A DNA stretch of 64,000 bases from Brevibacillus massiliensis (GTDB taxonomy: Bacteria; Bacillota; Bacilli; Brevibacillales; Brevibacillaceae). The notes beneath the pieces were generated by a model, which had not been told where the DNA came from, did not search any database, and worked only from the letters and a program-made list of their open reading frames with translations. Location of the stretch: positions 185,788 to 249,787 of the forward strand of contig NZ_HE978537.1 of assembly GCF_000311785.1 (NCBI RefSeq), given 5' to 3'. The position numbers and the translations under genes are program-made. Shown here piece by piece: positions 16,373 to 24,984 of this stretch (position 1 is the first letter of the stretch; each line of letters begins with the position of its first letter).

Positions 16373-18340
16373 ATGGCTGAAACAAATGCAACACCAACCA
16401 AACTGGACCCCGTCACTTTTGAAGTGTTAAAAAACGCCTTTGTCAATCTCGTCGACCAGATGTCGGAACAAATTTTGCGCACCTGCTATTCCTTTGTCAT
16501 CTACAGCCGGGACTTCAGCTCGGCGATCTGCGACGCTCGGGGCAACACGATCATGCAGGGCACGCAGGACATCTCGGTTCACGTCGGCACGCTTCACTTG
16601 TCGGCAAAAGCCGTCATTGAGGACTTCGGCGACGACATTCACCCCGGAGATGTGTTTCTCATCAATGACCCTTATCGCGGCGGGACCCATTTTTGCGATG
16701 TCCGCGTGATCCGGCCAGTCTTTTACGAGGGGAAGCTGATCTCGTTCATGCAGTGCAACGGCCACTGGGCCGACGTGGGCGGCTACGTGCCCGGTTCGTT
16801 CAACGTCCAGTCAAAAGACCACTACGGAGAGGGTTTGCGCATCCCGCCCGTGCGCATCTGGAGCAAAGGGAACTACCTGACAGATGTCGCCGGCCTGCTC
16901 GTCTCCAACATGCGGGTGCCGGAAGAGCGCCTGGGGGATTTGCGGGCCCAGGCGGAGGCGACCCGGGTGGGAGAGCTGCAGCTTTTGCGGCTGATCGAGA
17001 AATACGGCGCAGACACTGTCCTGACAGCCTTTGATGAGGTGCAAAACTACGTCGAAAGACTGGCCCGGGGGCAAATTTCCGATCTGCCGGACGGAACCTG
17101 GGAGACGACCGACTACATCGACATGGATCCGGAAATCGGCGACATGCTGATCCCGATTCGGATCAAGCTGACGATTCAAGGCGACGAACTCTTTTACGAC
17201 CTGTCCGGTTCCCATCCGGCGATTAGCTGTTTTCTCAACTCCGGGTTCGGCGCATCGTTCTCCGCCGTCATCTCCGGGACGAAGACGTTCTTTCCGGACA
17301 TCCCGCTCAACTCCGGATTTTACCGGCTGGTGCACGTGAACTTGCCGGAAAATTCCGTCGTCAATGCTCCGTGGCCGGTCGCCGTAACCGGTTTTTGCTC
17401 GGGGGCGTACGAAAAAATCATGAACGCCATCTTTGAACTCTGGTCCTACATCATGCCGGAGCGGGCGCTCGCCTGTTCGTTCAATCTGGAGTACCTCTTG
17501 ATCGGCGGCTGGGACCGGCGCGAAGGATACCAGAACTACTTCATGTGGTACGACTGGATGGCCGGCGGACACGGCGGACGTGCCCACAAAGACGGCGGAA
17601 ATGTGCTGTCGCCCGTCTTTGGCGTGGGTCTCAGCATCCAGCCTTGCGAAGGCCAGGAACGGCTTTCTCCGGTCATCACCACGCATCACGAGATCGTCAC
17701 CGATTCCGGCGGGCCGGGCCGGTATCGCGGCGGGTGCGGACTGCGTAAGGGAGGCATTTTGACCAACTGCGAAAATACGGTGATGTCGTACTGCTGCGAC
17801 CGCTCCCGCTCGGTCACCTGGGGCATCCTCGGCGGACTTCCCTCTCTCCCGCACGGAGCCTGGCTGAATCCGGGCACGGCCGATGAGAAGTTTTTGGGCA
17901 CCGTCTTTTCCAACATCCCTTTAAAACCGGGCGACTCCTTTGACCGCCCTTCTGCCGGCGGGGGCGGCCTGGGCGACCCGCTGCAGCGCGATCCCCACGC
18001 CGTGCTGGAGGACGTAATCGACCAGTACGTCTCCATTGAGCGGGCGAGAAAAGATTACGGTGTCGTGATCAAAGAAAACGACTGGGAAGTGTATGACTAT
18101 GAAATTGACTGGGAGGCGACCGAGACAGAGCGCGCGTACATCCGCGCCCACCGCAAGGAGTGGCTGTGGGAAGACATCGCTTCTGTCGCGCAAAAATTCC
18201 GTGCCGGTGAAATTGACGAACTCGACCTGATTCGCCGCTACGGAGTGATCATGGACTACACCAGCGGCGAAATCCTGCCCACGTCCACAGAGCAGTACCG
18301 CGAAATGCTGTACAAGCGCACCCTGGCGTATTGGTCATAA
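16373..18340 (+). CDS. hyuB: Hydantoinase/oxoprolinase subunit B (HyuB)
   Basis: The 655-residue protein is a HyuB-family partner of HyuA. Family features include the N-terminal LDPVTFEVLKNAF, SRDFSSAICDARG, INDPYRGGTH (metal or substrate region) and the C-terminal SGGPGRYRGGCGLRKG and PSAGGGGLGDPLQR. The family includes N-methylhydantoinase, 5-oxoprolinase and subunits of acetophenone carboxylase-like enzymes, so the substrate is not fixed by sequence. An extra ~90-residue C-terminal tail rich in acidic residues follows the conserved core. AGGGAGGG precedes the ATG. It ends 6 bases before a strong terminator. Confidence 0.92.
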   Translation: MAETNATPTKLDPVTFEVLKNAFVNLVDQMSEQILRTCYSFVIYSRDFSSAICDARGNTIMQGTQDISVHVGTLHLSAKAVIEDFGDDIHPGDVFLINDPYRGGTHFCDVRVIRPVFYEGKLISFMQCNGHWADVGGYVPGSFNVQSKDHYGEGLRIPPVRIWSKGNYLTDVAGLLVSNMRVPEERLGDLRAQAEATRVGELQLLRLIEKYGADTVLTAFDEVQNYVERLARGQISDLPDGTWETTDYIDMDPEIGDMLIPIRIKLTIQGDELFYDLSGSHPAISCFLNSGFGASFSAVISGTKTFFPDIPLNSGFYRLVHVNLPENSVVNAPWPVAVTGFCSGAYEKIMNAIFELWSYIMPERALACSFNLEYLLIGGWDRREGYQNYFMWYDWMAGGHGGRAHKDGGNVLSPVFGVGLSIQPCEGQERLSPVITTHHEIVTDSGGPGRYRGGCGLRKGGILTNCENTVMSYCCDRSRSVTWGILGGLPSLPHGAWLNPGTADEKFLGTVFSNIPLKPGDSFDRPSAGGGGLGDPLQRDPHAVLEDVIDQYVSIERARKDYGVVIKENDWEVYDYEIDWEATETERAYIRAHRKEWLWEDIASVAQKFRAGEIDELDLIRRYGVIMDYTSGEILPTSTEQYREMLYKRTLAYWS

Positions 18341-18346
18341 GGGTCA

Positions 18347-18378
18347 GGGAGGGGCTGCCTTGGCCTCTCCCCCCTTTT
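18347..18378 (+). terminator. Rho-independent terminator after hyuB
   Basis: GGGAGGGGC pairs with GCCTCTCCC across a seven-base loop (one G-U pair), followed by CCCTTTT. The remaining bases to 18527 hold no gene I can support. Confidence 0.8.
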
Positions 18379-18527
18379 CACATGGATACCAAATAGAAAG
18401 GAAGTGACCGCAGGAGGATCAAAAAAGCGCGAAAAAGGAGGACTACGCGCCTTTTGGCAGTAGGCATCTGGCTGACTGCGACCCGCGACCGGAAATCGGT
18501 TCGGGGAAGAGCTTTTAAGAGAATTCC

Positions 18528-20123
18528 TTATACAGTTTGCGGTTCCCCGCCGATAATCGTCATTTCGATATCTGTCTGCAATAGTTCATCCGGATCTTCC
18601 AGCCCCATCAGATTACGGGAATAAACCGTCATATCAGCCAATTTGCCCCTCGACAGCGTCCCCTTTACCTGCTCCTCGTTTGTCGCATAGGCGCCGCCAA
18701 CCGTGAACAGGGTCAAGGCTTCCAGCATGGACAGCTTCTCTTTTTCGTTCCAGCCGCCATGAGCCTGCCCCGGGGCCCGCCGGGTAACCGCGGCGTGAAT
18801 GCCGAGCAGTGGATCGATCGGTTCGACTGGCGCATCTGAACCGCCCGCACATAACACACCTGCGGCAAGCAGGGATTTCCACGCGTACAGATACGCTTCT
18901 CTCGTCTCTCCCAGTCTCTCCAGCACCCAAGGATAGTCGCCCACCACGAACCTCGGTTGAATGTCGGCGATCCGGCTGGGCACGGCCAACCGTCGAACCA
19001 AGTCGGCCCGGAGAACGGAGACGTGGATGAGCCGGTCACGCTGCCTCGCTACCGGCAGCTGATCAAGAATATCCAAGACATTTTCCAAGGCCTTATCCCC
19101 GATGGTATGTACGGCGATCGGCATGGAGTGGTCCCTCGCCGCTTTGATCAGCTGGAACAGGGCTTCCTGGTCATGCATGGCCTCTCCATACTGCCCAGGC
19201 TCATCACAATAAGGCTCCGAGAGCAGGGCGGTTCTTCTCCCCAAGGCGCCATCGGCAAAAATCTTGATCGCCCCGATCTGCAATCTCTCATTGCCATACC
19301 CGGCATACATCCCCCTTTCCATCAATTGGCCCAGGTAGGGGGAATCGATCAGCAGGTTGCAGCGCAGCCCGCGGTGCTCCTGATTGAGCAGCTCGTCGTA
19401 CATTTTGTACGTCTGGTCGAGGCCGCCCAAATAATGCGGGTCATTTGTATGAACACTCGTTAACCCCCGTTTCACGGCAAGTCCCATCGCTTGTCCCAAC
19501 GCCTGCTTGATCTCATCATACGTTCTTTGCGGGATGTGGCGCGTGATCAGTTGGGATGCGGATTCGAGCAGCAGTCCGGTAGGTTTTCCCGTATCAGGGT
19601 CAAGCACTACGCTTCCCCCCGGCGGGACCTCGAGGGACGGGTGATAATGACTGCATTCCAGCGCCTTGGAATTGACCAGAAAGGCGTGATGACAGATCCG
19701 CTTCAGGTAGAGCGGACAGTGAGGTGCGACATGGTCTAGCTCATCGATGGTCGGAATCGCGCCGTCATCAAAGAGGTTCTCGTCCCAGCCCATCCCGATC
19801 AGCCACTGTCCGGGAGACATCGTATTCGCTTTTTCCCTGATCTTGTCGAGCATTTCCCTCTTCGATTTGACACCTGTCAGATTGAGATCCAGAAAATGGA
19901 GAGCCACCCCTGAGAGATGCAGGTGGCTGTCTATCAATCCCGGGGTAGCCATTTTCCCCTGCAAATCGATGATTCGGGAACCGGCTCTGCCCCACTGCAG
20001 CACCATTTCCCGATGCGATCCCACGTCCGCGATTCTGCCATTCTCGACGACTACCGCTTCGACAATGGGATGGTTGGCATCAAGTGTATAGATCAGCCCA
20101 TTGGTAATGATCGTCCTTGCCAT
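18528..20123 (-). CDS. YtcJ-like amidohydrolase (metal-dependent hydrolase)
   Basis: The 531-residue protein belongs to the amidohydrolase superfamily, YtcJ type. The metal-binding DSHLHL (~65) follows the typical GLID, and later histidines and aspartate are visible in HTIGD (~320) and GSDAPVEP (~415). Enzymes of this group cleave amides or formamides; the substrate cannot be read from sequence. The ATG follows GGAGGTG at eight bases. It lies next to the hydantoinase genes but faces them and has its own upstream region without a sigma-54 site, so a shared pathway is only possible. Note the His-to-Val variation and Cys in CAGGSDAP. Confidence 0.88.
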   Translation of the reverse strand: MARTIITNGLIYTLDANHPIVEAVVVENGRIADVGSHREMVLQWGRAGSRIIDLQGKMATPGLIDSHLHLSGVALHFLDLNLTGVKSKREMLDKIREKANTMSPGQWLIGMGWDENLFDDGAIPTIDELDHVAPHCPLYLKRICHHAFLVNSKALECSHYHPSLEVPPGGSVVLDPDTGKPTGLLLESASQLITRHIPQRTYDEIKQALGQAMGLAVKRGLTSVHTNDPHYLGGLDQTYKMYDELLNQEHRGLRCNLLIDSPYLGQLMERGMYAGYGNERLQIGAIKIFADGALGRRTALLSEPYCDEPGQYGEAMHDQEALFQLIKAARDHSMPIAVHTIGDKALENVLDILDQLPVARQRDRLIHVSVLRADLVRRLAVPSRIADIQPRFVVGDYPWVLERLGETREAYLYAWKSLLAAGVLCAGGSDAPVEPIDPLLGIHAAVTRRAPGQAHGGWNEKEKLSMLEALTLFTVGGAYATNEEQVKGTLSRGKLADMTVYSRNLMGLEDPDELLQTDIEMTIIGGEPQTV

Positions 20124-20396
20124 CCGAACACCTCCGAAAGATGTGAGATATTGAAGCCGACTCTCCCTTCGGCAGCTCCTTCAGATGAAAATTCGACTTC
20201 TTATTCCCCATTGCCTGCTTTCCCCAAACATTTGTCTAGTCGAACAATCCGCTAGAATCCGTCAGCATATTCAATAAACCCCCTCCTCCAATGTCGTCAG
20301 CGCCTAACGGTCAGTTTGTTGACTCCTCTTGAAAATCCCTTCTGTCAGGTCAACCATTCGTTTTCGGAACGTCCATGACTTCTTGGACGGTTCAAC

Positions 20397-20439
20397 AAAA
20401 AAGGCTCTTCCTTGCCTGGGATTCCAGTCAGGAAGAGCC
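20397..20439 (-). terminator. Rho-independent terminator of the small membrane-protein gene
   Basis: On the minus strand GGCTCTTCCT and AGGAAGAGCC form a ten-base stem with an inner CTGG/CCAG extension, followed by six T. Apart from this and a small CGTCCA/TGGACG dyad at 20370-20389, the 380 bases between 20124 and 20503 show nothing else I can support. Confidence 0.88.
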
Positions 20440-20503
20440 GTTCGACTTAAGCTTGGCCTCGATCGTTCATTCTAGACCAGCTTGCAAAGCGGGCTTTTAT
20501 CAT

Positions 20504-20875
20504 CTATTTCCCTTCGCCTCCAACCGAATAAGTATAAATCCAGCCCGGCTCGCTGGAAAATGTGACGTCAAGGTGATACGGATCGTACTGTCGGCCTGTT
20601 TTGCGCTCGATCATCCACGTTTCATCGGGATACGCCTTTCGTAAATACTGATTGAGCTGTTCTGTCTTTTTCGCCACTTGATAATCGATCCAAAACGAAC
20701 GCAAAGTGAAAAAGCCGATTTCACAGACGACCAGACAAGCGGCAAGGTACAAAATAACCCTCCGCCGCCTGGTTGCAGCGGCCGCAATCAGGAGGATCAG
20801 CACCGGCACGGCAGCAACAATGAGTTCAATCACGTCCTTCGGGTGAAGCAAGCGTTGCCCTCCTCTTTCTTCCAT
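20504..20875 (-). CDS. Small membrane protein of unknown function
   Basis: I do not recognise this gene with certainty. From the ATG at 20875 (upstream AGGTAGAG) it encodes 123 residues with two hydrophobic segments (~16-35 and ~40-62), then a soluble C-terminal domain with YLRKAYPDETW and YDPYHLDVTFSSEPGW. The soluble part recalls small Bacillales proteins of the DUF3139 type, but this is a guess. An ATG at 20908 is also in frame. A TATAAT lies on the minus strand near 20932. It is monocistronic with its own terminator. The 308 bases upstream (20876-21183) hold a dyad at 21134-21163 and no other gene. Confidence 0.6.
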   Translation of the reverse strand: MEERGGQRLLHPKDVIELIVAAVPVLILLIAAAATRRRRVILYLAACLVVCEIGFFTLRSFWIDYQVAKKTEQLNQYLRKAYPDETWMIERKTGRQYDPYHLDVTFSSEPGWIYTYSVGGEGK

Positions 20876-21183
20876 CCTCGCTCTACCTGAACGAATAATA
20901 ATCTTCATGATAATTTTACCAATATATGTATTATACCTTTCATTACCAATCCAAAAGCAAGATAAAAAAGGGAAGGAGCATGTGGAGAAGGCTGAGAAGC
21001 TGTATTCACCTATGATTCGGAGACACTCGAGGTCGTAATGGTTCTGAAATGGATGGAGAAACGCAAACACCTTACGCTGTGCTTGTGGGGAAGCTCCCGA
21101 CACTGCCCTAGCGGCGAGCACGGCCGAATGCCGCTCTGCCCGGACAATCATCCGGGGGAGCGGGATGCCGTGCCCCCATCAGC

Positions 21184-22446
21184 TTACTCCTCTAGATACG
21201 GAATGGTCAGCGGCCCGAGCGGCAGGACGGCTACAGACATATCCTCGCCGTACTTTTGCTTCAACTCCGCCAGCGTCGCCTCTATGTCGCGGCATGGCTT
21301 AAACATCGCCTTCTCCAGGTCTTCATCGGACAGTGTGGAATAGACGTATACATCTGCCCACACCTGGATGACGGCCTGTTTTTGCACCTGCCACTGATCG
21401 AACATTTCGAAGGAAGGATCATTGATCATCTCCAGAATTTCTTCCGGAGTCTTGCGCATTTGCAGGATGTTTGCATAATTGCCGTGATTGGGCAGCCCGT
21501 CCGAACACTCTGCGGCACAGATGATCGTCCCGCCTTTTTTCACGATCTTGTGGGCGGCGCTCATCCCTTTTACCGCCTGGTAGAGATTTTGATCCAGCGG
21601 ATAGCCGGAGTTGGAGGTGATGACCACGTCAAAGCGCTGGTCGCACTTGATCATCGCGTGTTCCTTGGCAAAGGCGCAGCCGACGTCGTGGGCCTCGAAC
21701 AGCTCGCCGGCAAACACCTGGGTGATCTCCTTCTCCCGGTTCAGCGTAACGTTCAGCATAAAGTGGGGCTTGCACATCCGGTTGATCTCCCGGGTCATGT
21801 CCTGCAGCGGATTGTTCACCATATTGCCCCAGGTGGAGAGCGGGTCGCCGATCATCCTCGCGTTGTGAAAGGTCAGGATCGTCTCGATGCCGGCAATTCC
21901 TGGCATGATGCCCTTTGGTCCGCCGGAAAATCCGGCAAAGAAATGGGGCTCAATAAACCCGGTTACGATGCGAAAATCCGCTTCTACATACTCCTTGTTC
22001 AAATACACATCACAGCCAAAGGAGCTTTTGCCCACCTTTGCCAACGTCTCCTTCTCGTGGCAGTGGTTATTGATGATGCGGATATTCTCGACTACCCACT
22101 CGCCCAGCATCTGTACAAACTCTTCCCGCGTCTGGTCGCGATGCGTCCCGGTGCCGTTGATGATGATAAAATTCTCCCGTGGAACGTGGGAGAGCTCCTC
22201 GATCAGCCAGGGGACCAGCTTGTGGTTTGGCGTCGGCCGGGTAATGTCGCTGATGACGATGGCCACCTTGTCTGTCTCTTTGACCATTTCCCGCAGCGGC
22301 GGTGTGCCAATCGGCTCGCGAAGCGCTTTCAACACGGCCGCCCGCTCATCCGCGAGACCCGGAAGGTGCCTCGGCTCCACGAGGACAGCGTGGTCGGGAA
22401 CCTCTATAGTCAAGCCTTCTTTGCCGTACATAAGAGTTGTCTTCAC
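21184..22446 (-). CDS. larA: LarA-family nickel-pincer hydroxyacid racemase/epimerase
   Basis: This 420-residue protein belongs to the lactate racemase superfamily that uses the nickel-pincer nucleotide. The catalytic residues known for L. plantarum LarA (His108, His174, Lys184, His200) map to His102, His168, Lys178 and His194 with exactly the same spacing, in GTGTH, EPHFFAGFSGGPK and FHN. The family includes racemases for lactate, malate, hydroxyglutarate and phenyllactate and a gluconate 2-epimerase. The neighbours (glycerate kinase, GlcD, GlcF, KdgT) suggest a short sugar acid such as glycerate, but that is inference. The GTG start directly follows the glycerate kinase stop (TAAGTG). Cofactor genes larB, larC and larE are not in the window. 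Confidence 0.9.
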   Translation of the reverse strand: MKTTLMYGKEGLTIEVPDHAVLVEPRHLPGLADERAAVLKALREPIGTPPLREMVKETDKVAIVISDITRPTPNHKLVPWLIEELSHVPRENFIIINGTGTHRDQTREEFVQMLGEWVVENIRIINNHCHEKETLAKVGKSSFGCDVYLNKEYVEADFRIVTGFIEPHFFAGFSGGPKGIMPGIAGIETILTFHNARMIGDPLSTWGNMVNNPLQDMTREINRMCKPHFMLNVTLNREKEITQVFAGELFEAHDVGCAFAKEHAMIKCDQRFDVVITSNSGYPLDQNLYQAVKGMSAAHKIVKKGGTIICAAECSDGLPNHGNYANILQMRKTPEEILEMINDPSFEMFDQWQVQKQAVIQVWADVYVYSTLSDEDLEKAMFKPCRDIEATLAELKQKYGEDMSVAVLPLGPLTIPYLEE

Positions 22447-23589
22447 TTAGGATAACCTCGCTTTTCCGTCATAAGTTCGCAATACCTGTTCCGCCCGCTC
22501 CGCCAGCAATTCCGGGGCCCGCTGCATCGCTTCCTTAAGCGTCATCGGGGCGTTTACAATACTGTGTATGCCGGTAATGCCGTACTGATACAGCTCGCTG
22601 ATGCCGCGGCCGATCGAACCGGCCAGCACGAACACGGGTACCCCCAGCTTCTGCGCCTCCTGCGCTACCCCCATCGGAGTTTTGCCCGAAGCGGTCTGAA
22701 AGTCGATCTGCCCTTCGCCGGTGAAGACCAGATCCGCCCCCTGCAGCGCATCGCGAAGCCCGGTATACTCGATGACGACATCGATGCCCCGGCGCATCGC
22801 CGCTGGGAAAAAGGCTTGAAACGCCCCGCCAATCCCACCGGCGGCACCGGCTCCCGGACGGTCGTGAATCCGCATGCCTGTCTTTGCCTCGATCAAGTCT
22901 GCCCAATGGGACAAGCCCTCATCCAAGCTGGCGGCCATCTCCGGAGTCGCCCCTTTTTGCGGACCAAATACGTGGGAAGCGCCGCTTGGACCGACAAGCG
23001 GATTCTGCACATCTGTGGCGATCAGGAAAGAAGCTTCGGCAATCCGCCGGTCAAAACCGCTGTCGTCGATGGCGGCGATCTGCCGCAATTCGCCGCCTCC
23101 AAAGCCAACCGGTTCCCCTTTGGCATTCAGGAGCCGCATCCCCAGCGCCTGCAGCATGCCGGCGCCGCCGTCGTTGGTGGCGCTGCCGCCAATCGCCAAA
23201 ATGAAGCGGCGGCATCCGTCATCCAAGGCTTGTCTGATCAATTCGCCCGTCCCATAGGTCGTCGTGACCAGCGGATTTCTCTCTTCGGGGGAAATCAGGT
23301 AGAGTCCGGAGGCGCTGGCCATCTCGATCACACATGTCTCCCCGTCACCGAGCAGTCCGTACTCGGCTGCTACCGGGGAGCCCAGCGGCCCCGTCACCGT
23401 AACCGGCACGCGCTTCCCGCCAGTCGCGGCCACCAAGCTGTCCAGCGTCCCTTCCCCGCCATCGGCGACAGGAATCAGGAGCGTCTTCGCGTCAGGCAGG
23501 TATCGCTTGATTCCTTTCTCAATGGCGATTGCCGCTTCCATGGCCGAGACACTGCCCTTAAACGAATCGGGTGCTATGACGATTTTCAT
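22447..23589 (-). CDS. glxK: Glycerate kinase (GlxK/GarK family)
   Basis: The 380-residue enzyme phosphorylates D-glycerate, in this family typically to 2-phosphoglycerate. Family motifs are IAPDSFKGS at the N-terminus, IPVADGGEGT, GGSATNDGGAGM and FTGEGQIDFQTASGK. I choose the ATG at 23589 after AGAGGTGGGA; an upstream in-frame start would extend into a region with no conservation. It lies after glcF and directly before larA in one operon, so LarA could feed or correct the stereochemistry of its substrate. Confidence 0.93.
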   Translation of the reverse strand: MKIVIAPDSFKGSVSAMEAAIAIEKGIKRYLPDAKTLLIPVADGGEGTLDSLVAATGGKRVPVTVTGPLGSPVAAEYGLLGDGETCVIEMASASGLYLISPEERNPLVTTTYGTGELIRQALDDGCRRFILAIGGSATNDGGAGMLQALGMRLLNAKGEPVGFGGGELRQIAAIDDSGFDRRIAEASFLIATDVQNPLVGPSGASHVFGPQKGATPEMAASLDEGLSHWADLIEAKTGMRIHDRPGAGAAGGIGGAFQAFFPAAMRRGIDVVIEYTGLRDALQGADLVFTGEGQIDFQTASGKTPMGVAQEAQKLGVPVFVLAGSIGRGISELYQYGITGIHSIVNAPMTLKEAMQRAPELLAERAEQVLRTYDGKARLS

Positions 23590-23688
23590 GACTGTCCCAC
23601 CTCTTGCAAGAGTTGCAATATTTATTATACAGAGCATTTTTGCCAAAATCCAAAAATTTCGCCCGGAGCTGGAGGCGAACCTCCAACA

Positions 23689-24984
23689 CTACAGCGCCCG
23701 AGCCAGCAGATCCATGATGTGCACCGCTTCCATCTGGCCTTCCAGCCCGGCCCGGATGATGCCTTTTTTCATCTGCAAGAGGCAGCCGGGATTTGACGTC
23801 GCGATGATGTGTGCCTTTGTCTCCTTCACGTGCTCCATCTTGTCGTCCAAGATTTGCATCGACATGTCAAAGTTGGTGATGTTGTAGATCCCGGCAGACC
23901 CGCAGCAGCTGTCAGCCCCGGACATTTCGACGAGTTCCACGCCGGGGATGCTTTTCAGCAGCTGGCGAGGCTGGTTGCGAACGCCTTGACCGTGGGCCAG
24001 ATGACAGGAATCCTGGTAGGTGACGCGGGCGTTCAAGGGCTTGGTAAAGACGAGCGGCGGCAGCTCAGCGAGCACCTCATTGGCATCTCTCACCTTCGCG
24101 ACAAACGCCATGGCCCGCTCCTTCCATTCAGGATCGTCCGCGAACCAGTGGTGGTACTCCTTCAGCGCAGCGCCGCAGCCGCCGGCGTTGTTGACGACCA
24201 GGTCGACACCTGCCCGCTCAAACGCTTCAATATTGCGCTTGGCCAGTTCGATGGCGCCGTCTTTTTCCCCGGCATGGGCGTGCAGCGCCCCGCAGCAAGC
24301 CTGATTTTCCACAAACACGACTCTGCAGCCCGCCTTCGTCAAGAGGCCCGCTGTCGCCTGGTTCGTCTCAAAAAACATCACATCCATGACACAGCCCGTA
24401 AACATCCCGACCGTCAAGACCGTCTCCGCCGTCTGCGCCGGCATCACCTGCTTGCGCTGTTTACGCTCCTTCGGCGATGCGATCTTATCGACTGCCTGCT
24501 GCATCTCGGCCATTTCCCGCGGCAGGATGTTGATCAAGCCCGTCTTGTTGGCCAGGGTCTGCAGCCCCGTGCTCTGAGCCGCCCACAGCGCTGTTCCCAG
24601 CGCCTTCATCCGCTCGGGATAGGGAAATACCTTCTCAAACACGAGCTTGCGGACAAATGGCGGTTTCGACTCGCTCTTTTTCTTTTCTTCGACCACTTCC
24701 CGCGCCGTCTCTACCAGGCTGCCGTATGGCACCCCGGCCGGACAAGCCGTTTCGCAAGCGCGGCAGCCGAGACAGGCGTACATGTTTTTCTCAAATTCCT
24801 GATCGATGGCCAGTTGGCTGCTTGCAACTCCCTTCATCAGGGCGATGCGGCCGCGCGGACTGTGCGATTCCAAGCCTGTCTCCCGGTAAGTGGGGCAGGC
24901 CGGCAGGCAGAATCCGCAGTGCATGCAGTTCATGATCTCATCCATGTTGAATTTGGCCAAAAGCCCTTGCTTTGCCTTGTTCAT
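23689..24984 (-). CDS. glcF: Glycolate oxidase iron-sulfur subunit (GlcF)
   Basis: GlcF passes electrons from the GlcD flavin toward the quinone pool. Two ferredoxin-type cysteine clusters are visible near the N-terminus (CMHCGFCLPACP ~20 and CLGCRACETACP ~72), which should hold two [4Fe-4S] clusters. Two CCG-domain cysteine pairs follow (ACCGALH ~230 and SCCGSAG ~365). The 431-residue length is normal. Its ATG overlaps the glcD stop as ATGA. Substrate could be glycolate, lactate or another 2-hydroxyacid. Confidence 0.93.
   Translation of the reverse strand: MNKAKQGLLAKFNMDEIMNCMHCGFCLPACPTYRETGLESHSPRGRIALMKGVASSQLAIDQEFEKNMYACLGCRACETACPAGVPYGSLVETAREVVEEKKKSESKPPFVRKLVFEKVFPYPERMKALGTALWAAQSTGLQTLANKTGLINILPREMAEMQQAVDKIASPKERKQRKQVMPAQTAETVLTVGMFTGCVMDVMFFETNQATAGLLTKAGCRVVFVENQACCGALHAHAGEKDGAIELAKRNIEAFERAGVDLVVNNAGGCGAALKEYHHWFADDPEWKERAMAFVAKVRDANEVLAELPPLVFTKPLNARVTYQDSCHLAHGQGVRNQPRQLLKSIPGVELVEMSGADSCCGSAGIYNITNFDMSMQILDDKMEHVKETKAHIIATSNPGCLLQMKKGIIRAGLEGQMEAVHIMDLLARAL

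Noticed and set aside
18403-18465. Small ORF with several Shine-Dalgarno-like stretches after hyuB
   Set aside because: About 19 codons of low-complexity basic sequence; no recognisable protein or conservation evidence.
20220-20250. Sigma-54 promoter before the amidohydrolase
   Set aside because: A GG...GC pair exists on the minus strand but the spacing is nine bases, not ten.
20975-21015. Small plus-strand ORF after GGAAGGAG
   Set aside because: Only eleven codons and no other support.
21134-21163. Terminator after larA
   Set aside because: The dyad around CCCGGA/TCCGGG lies downstream of larA but has no T-tract in the minus direction, so I list no terminator.
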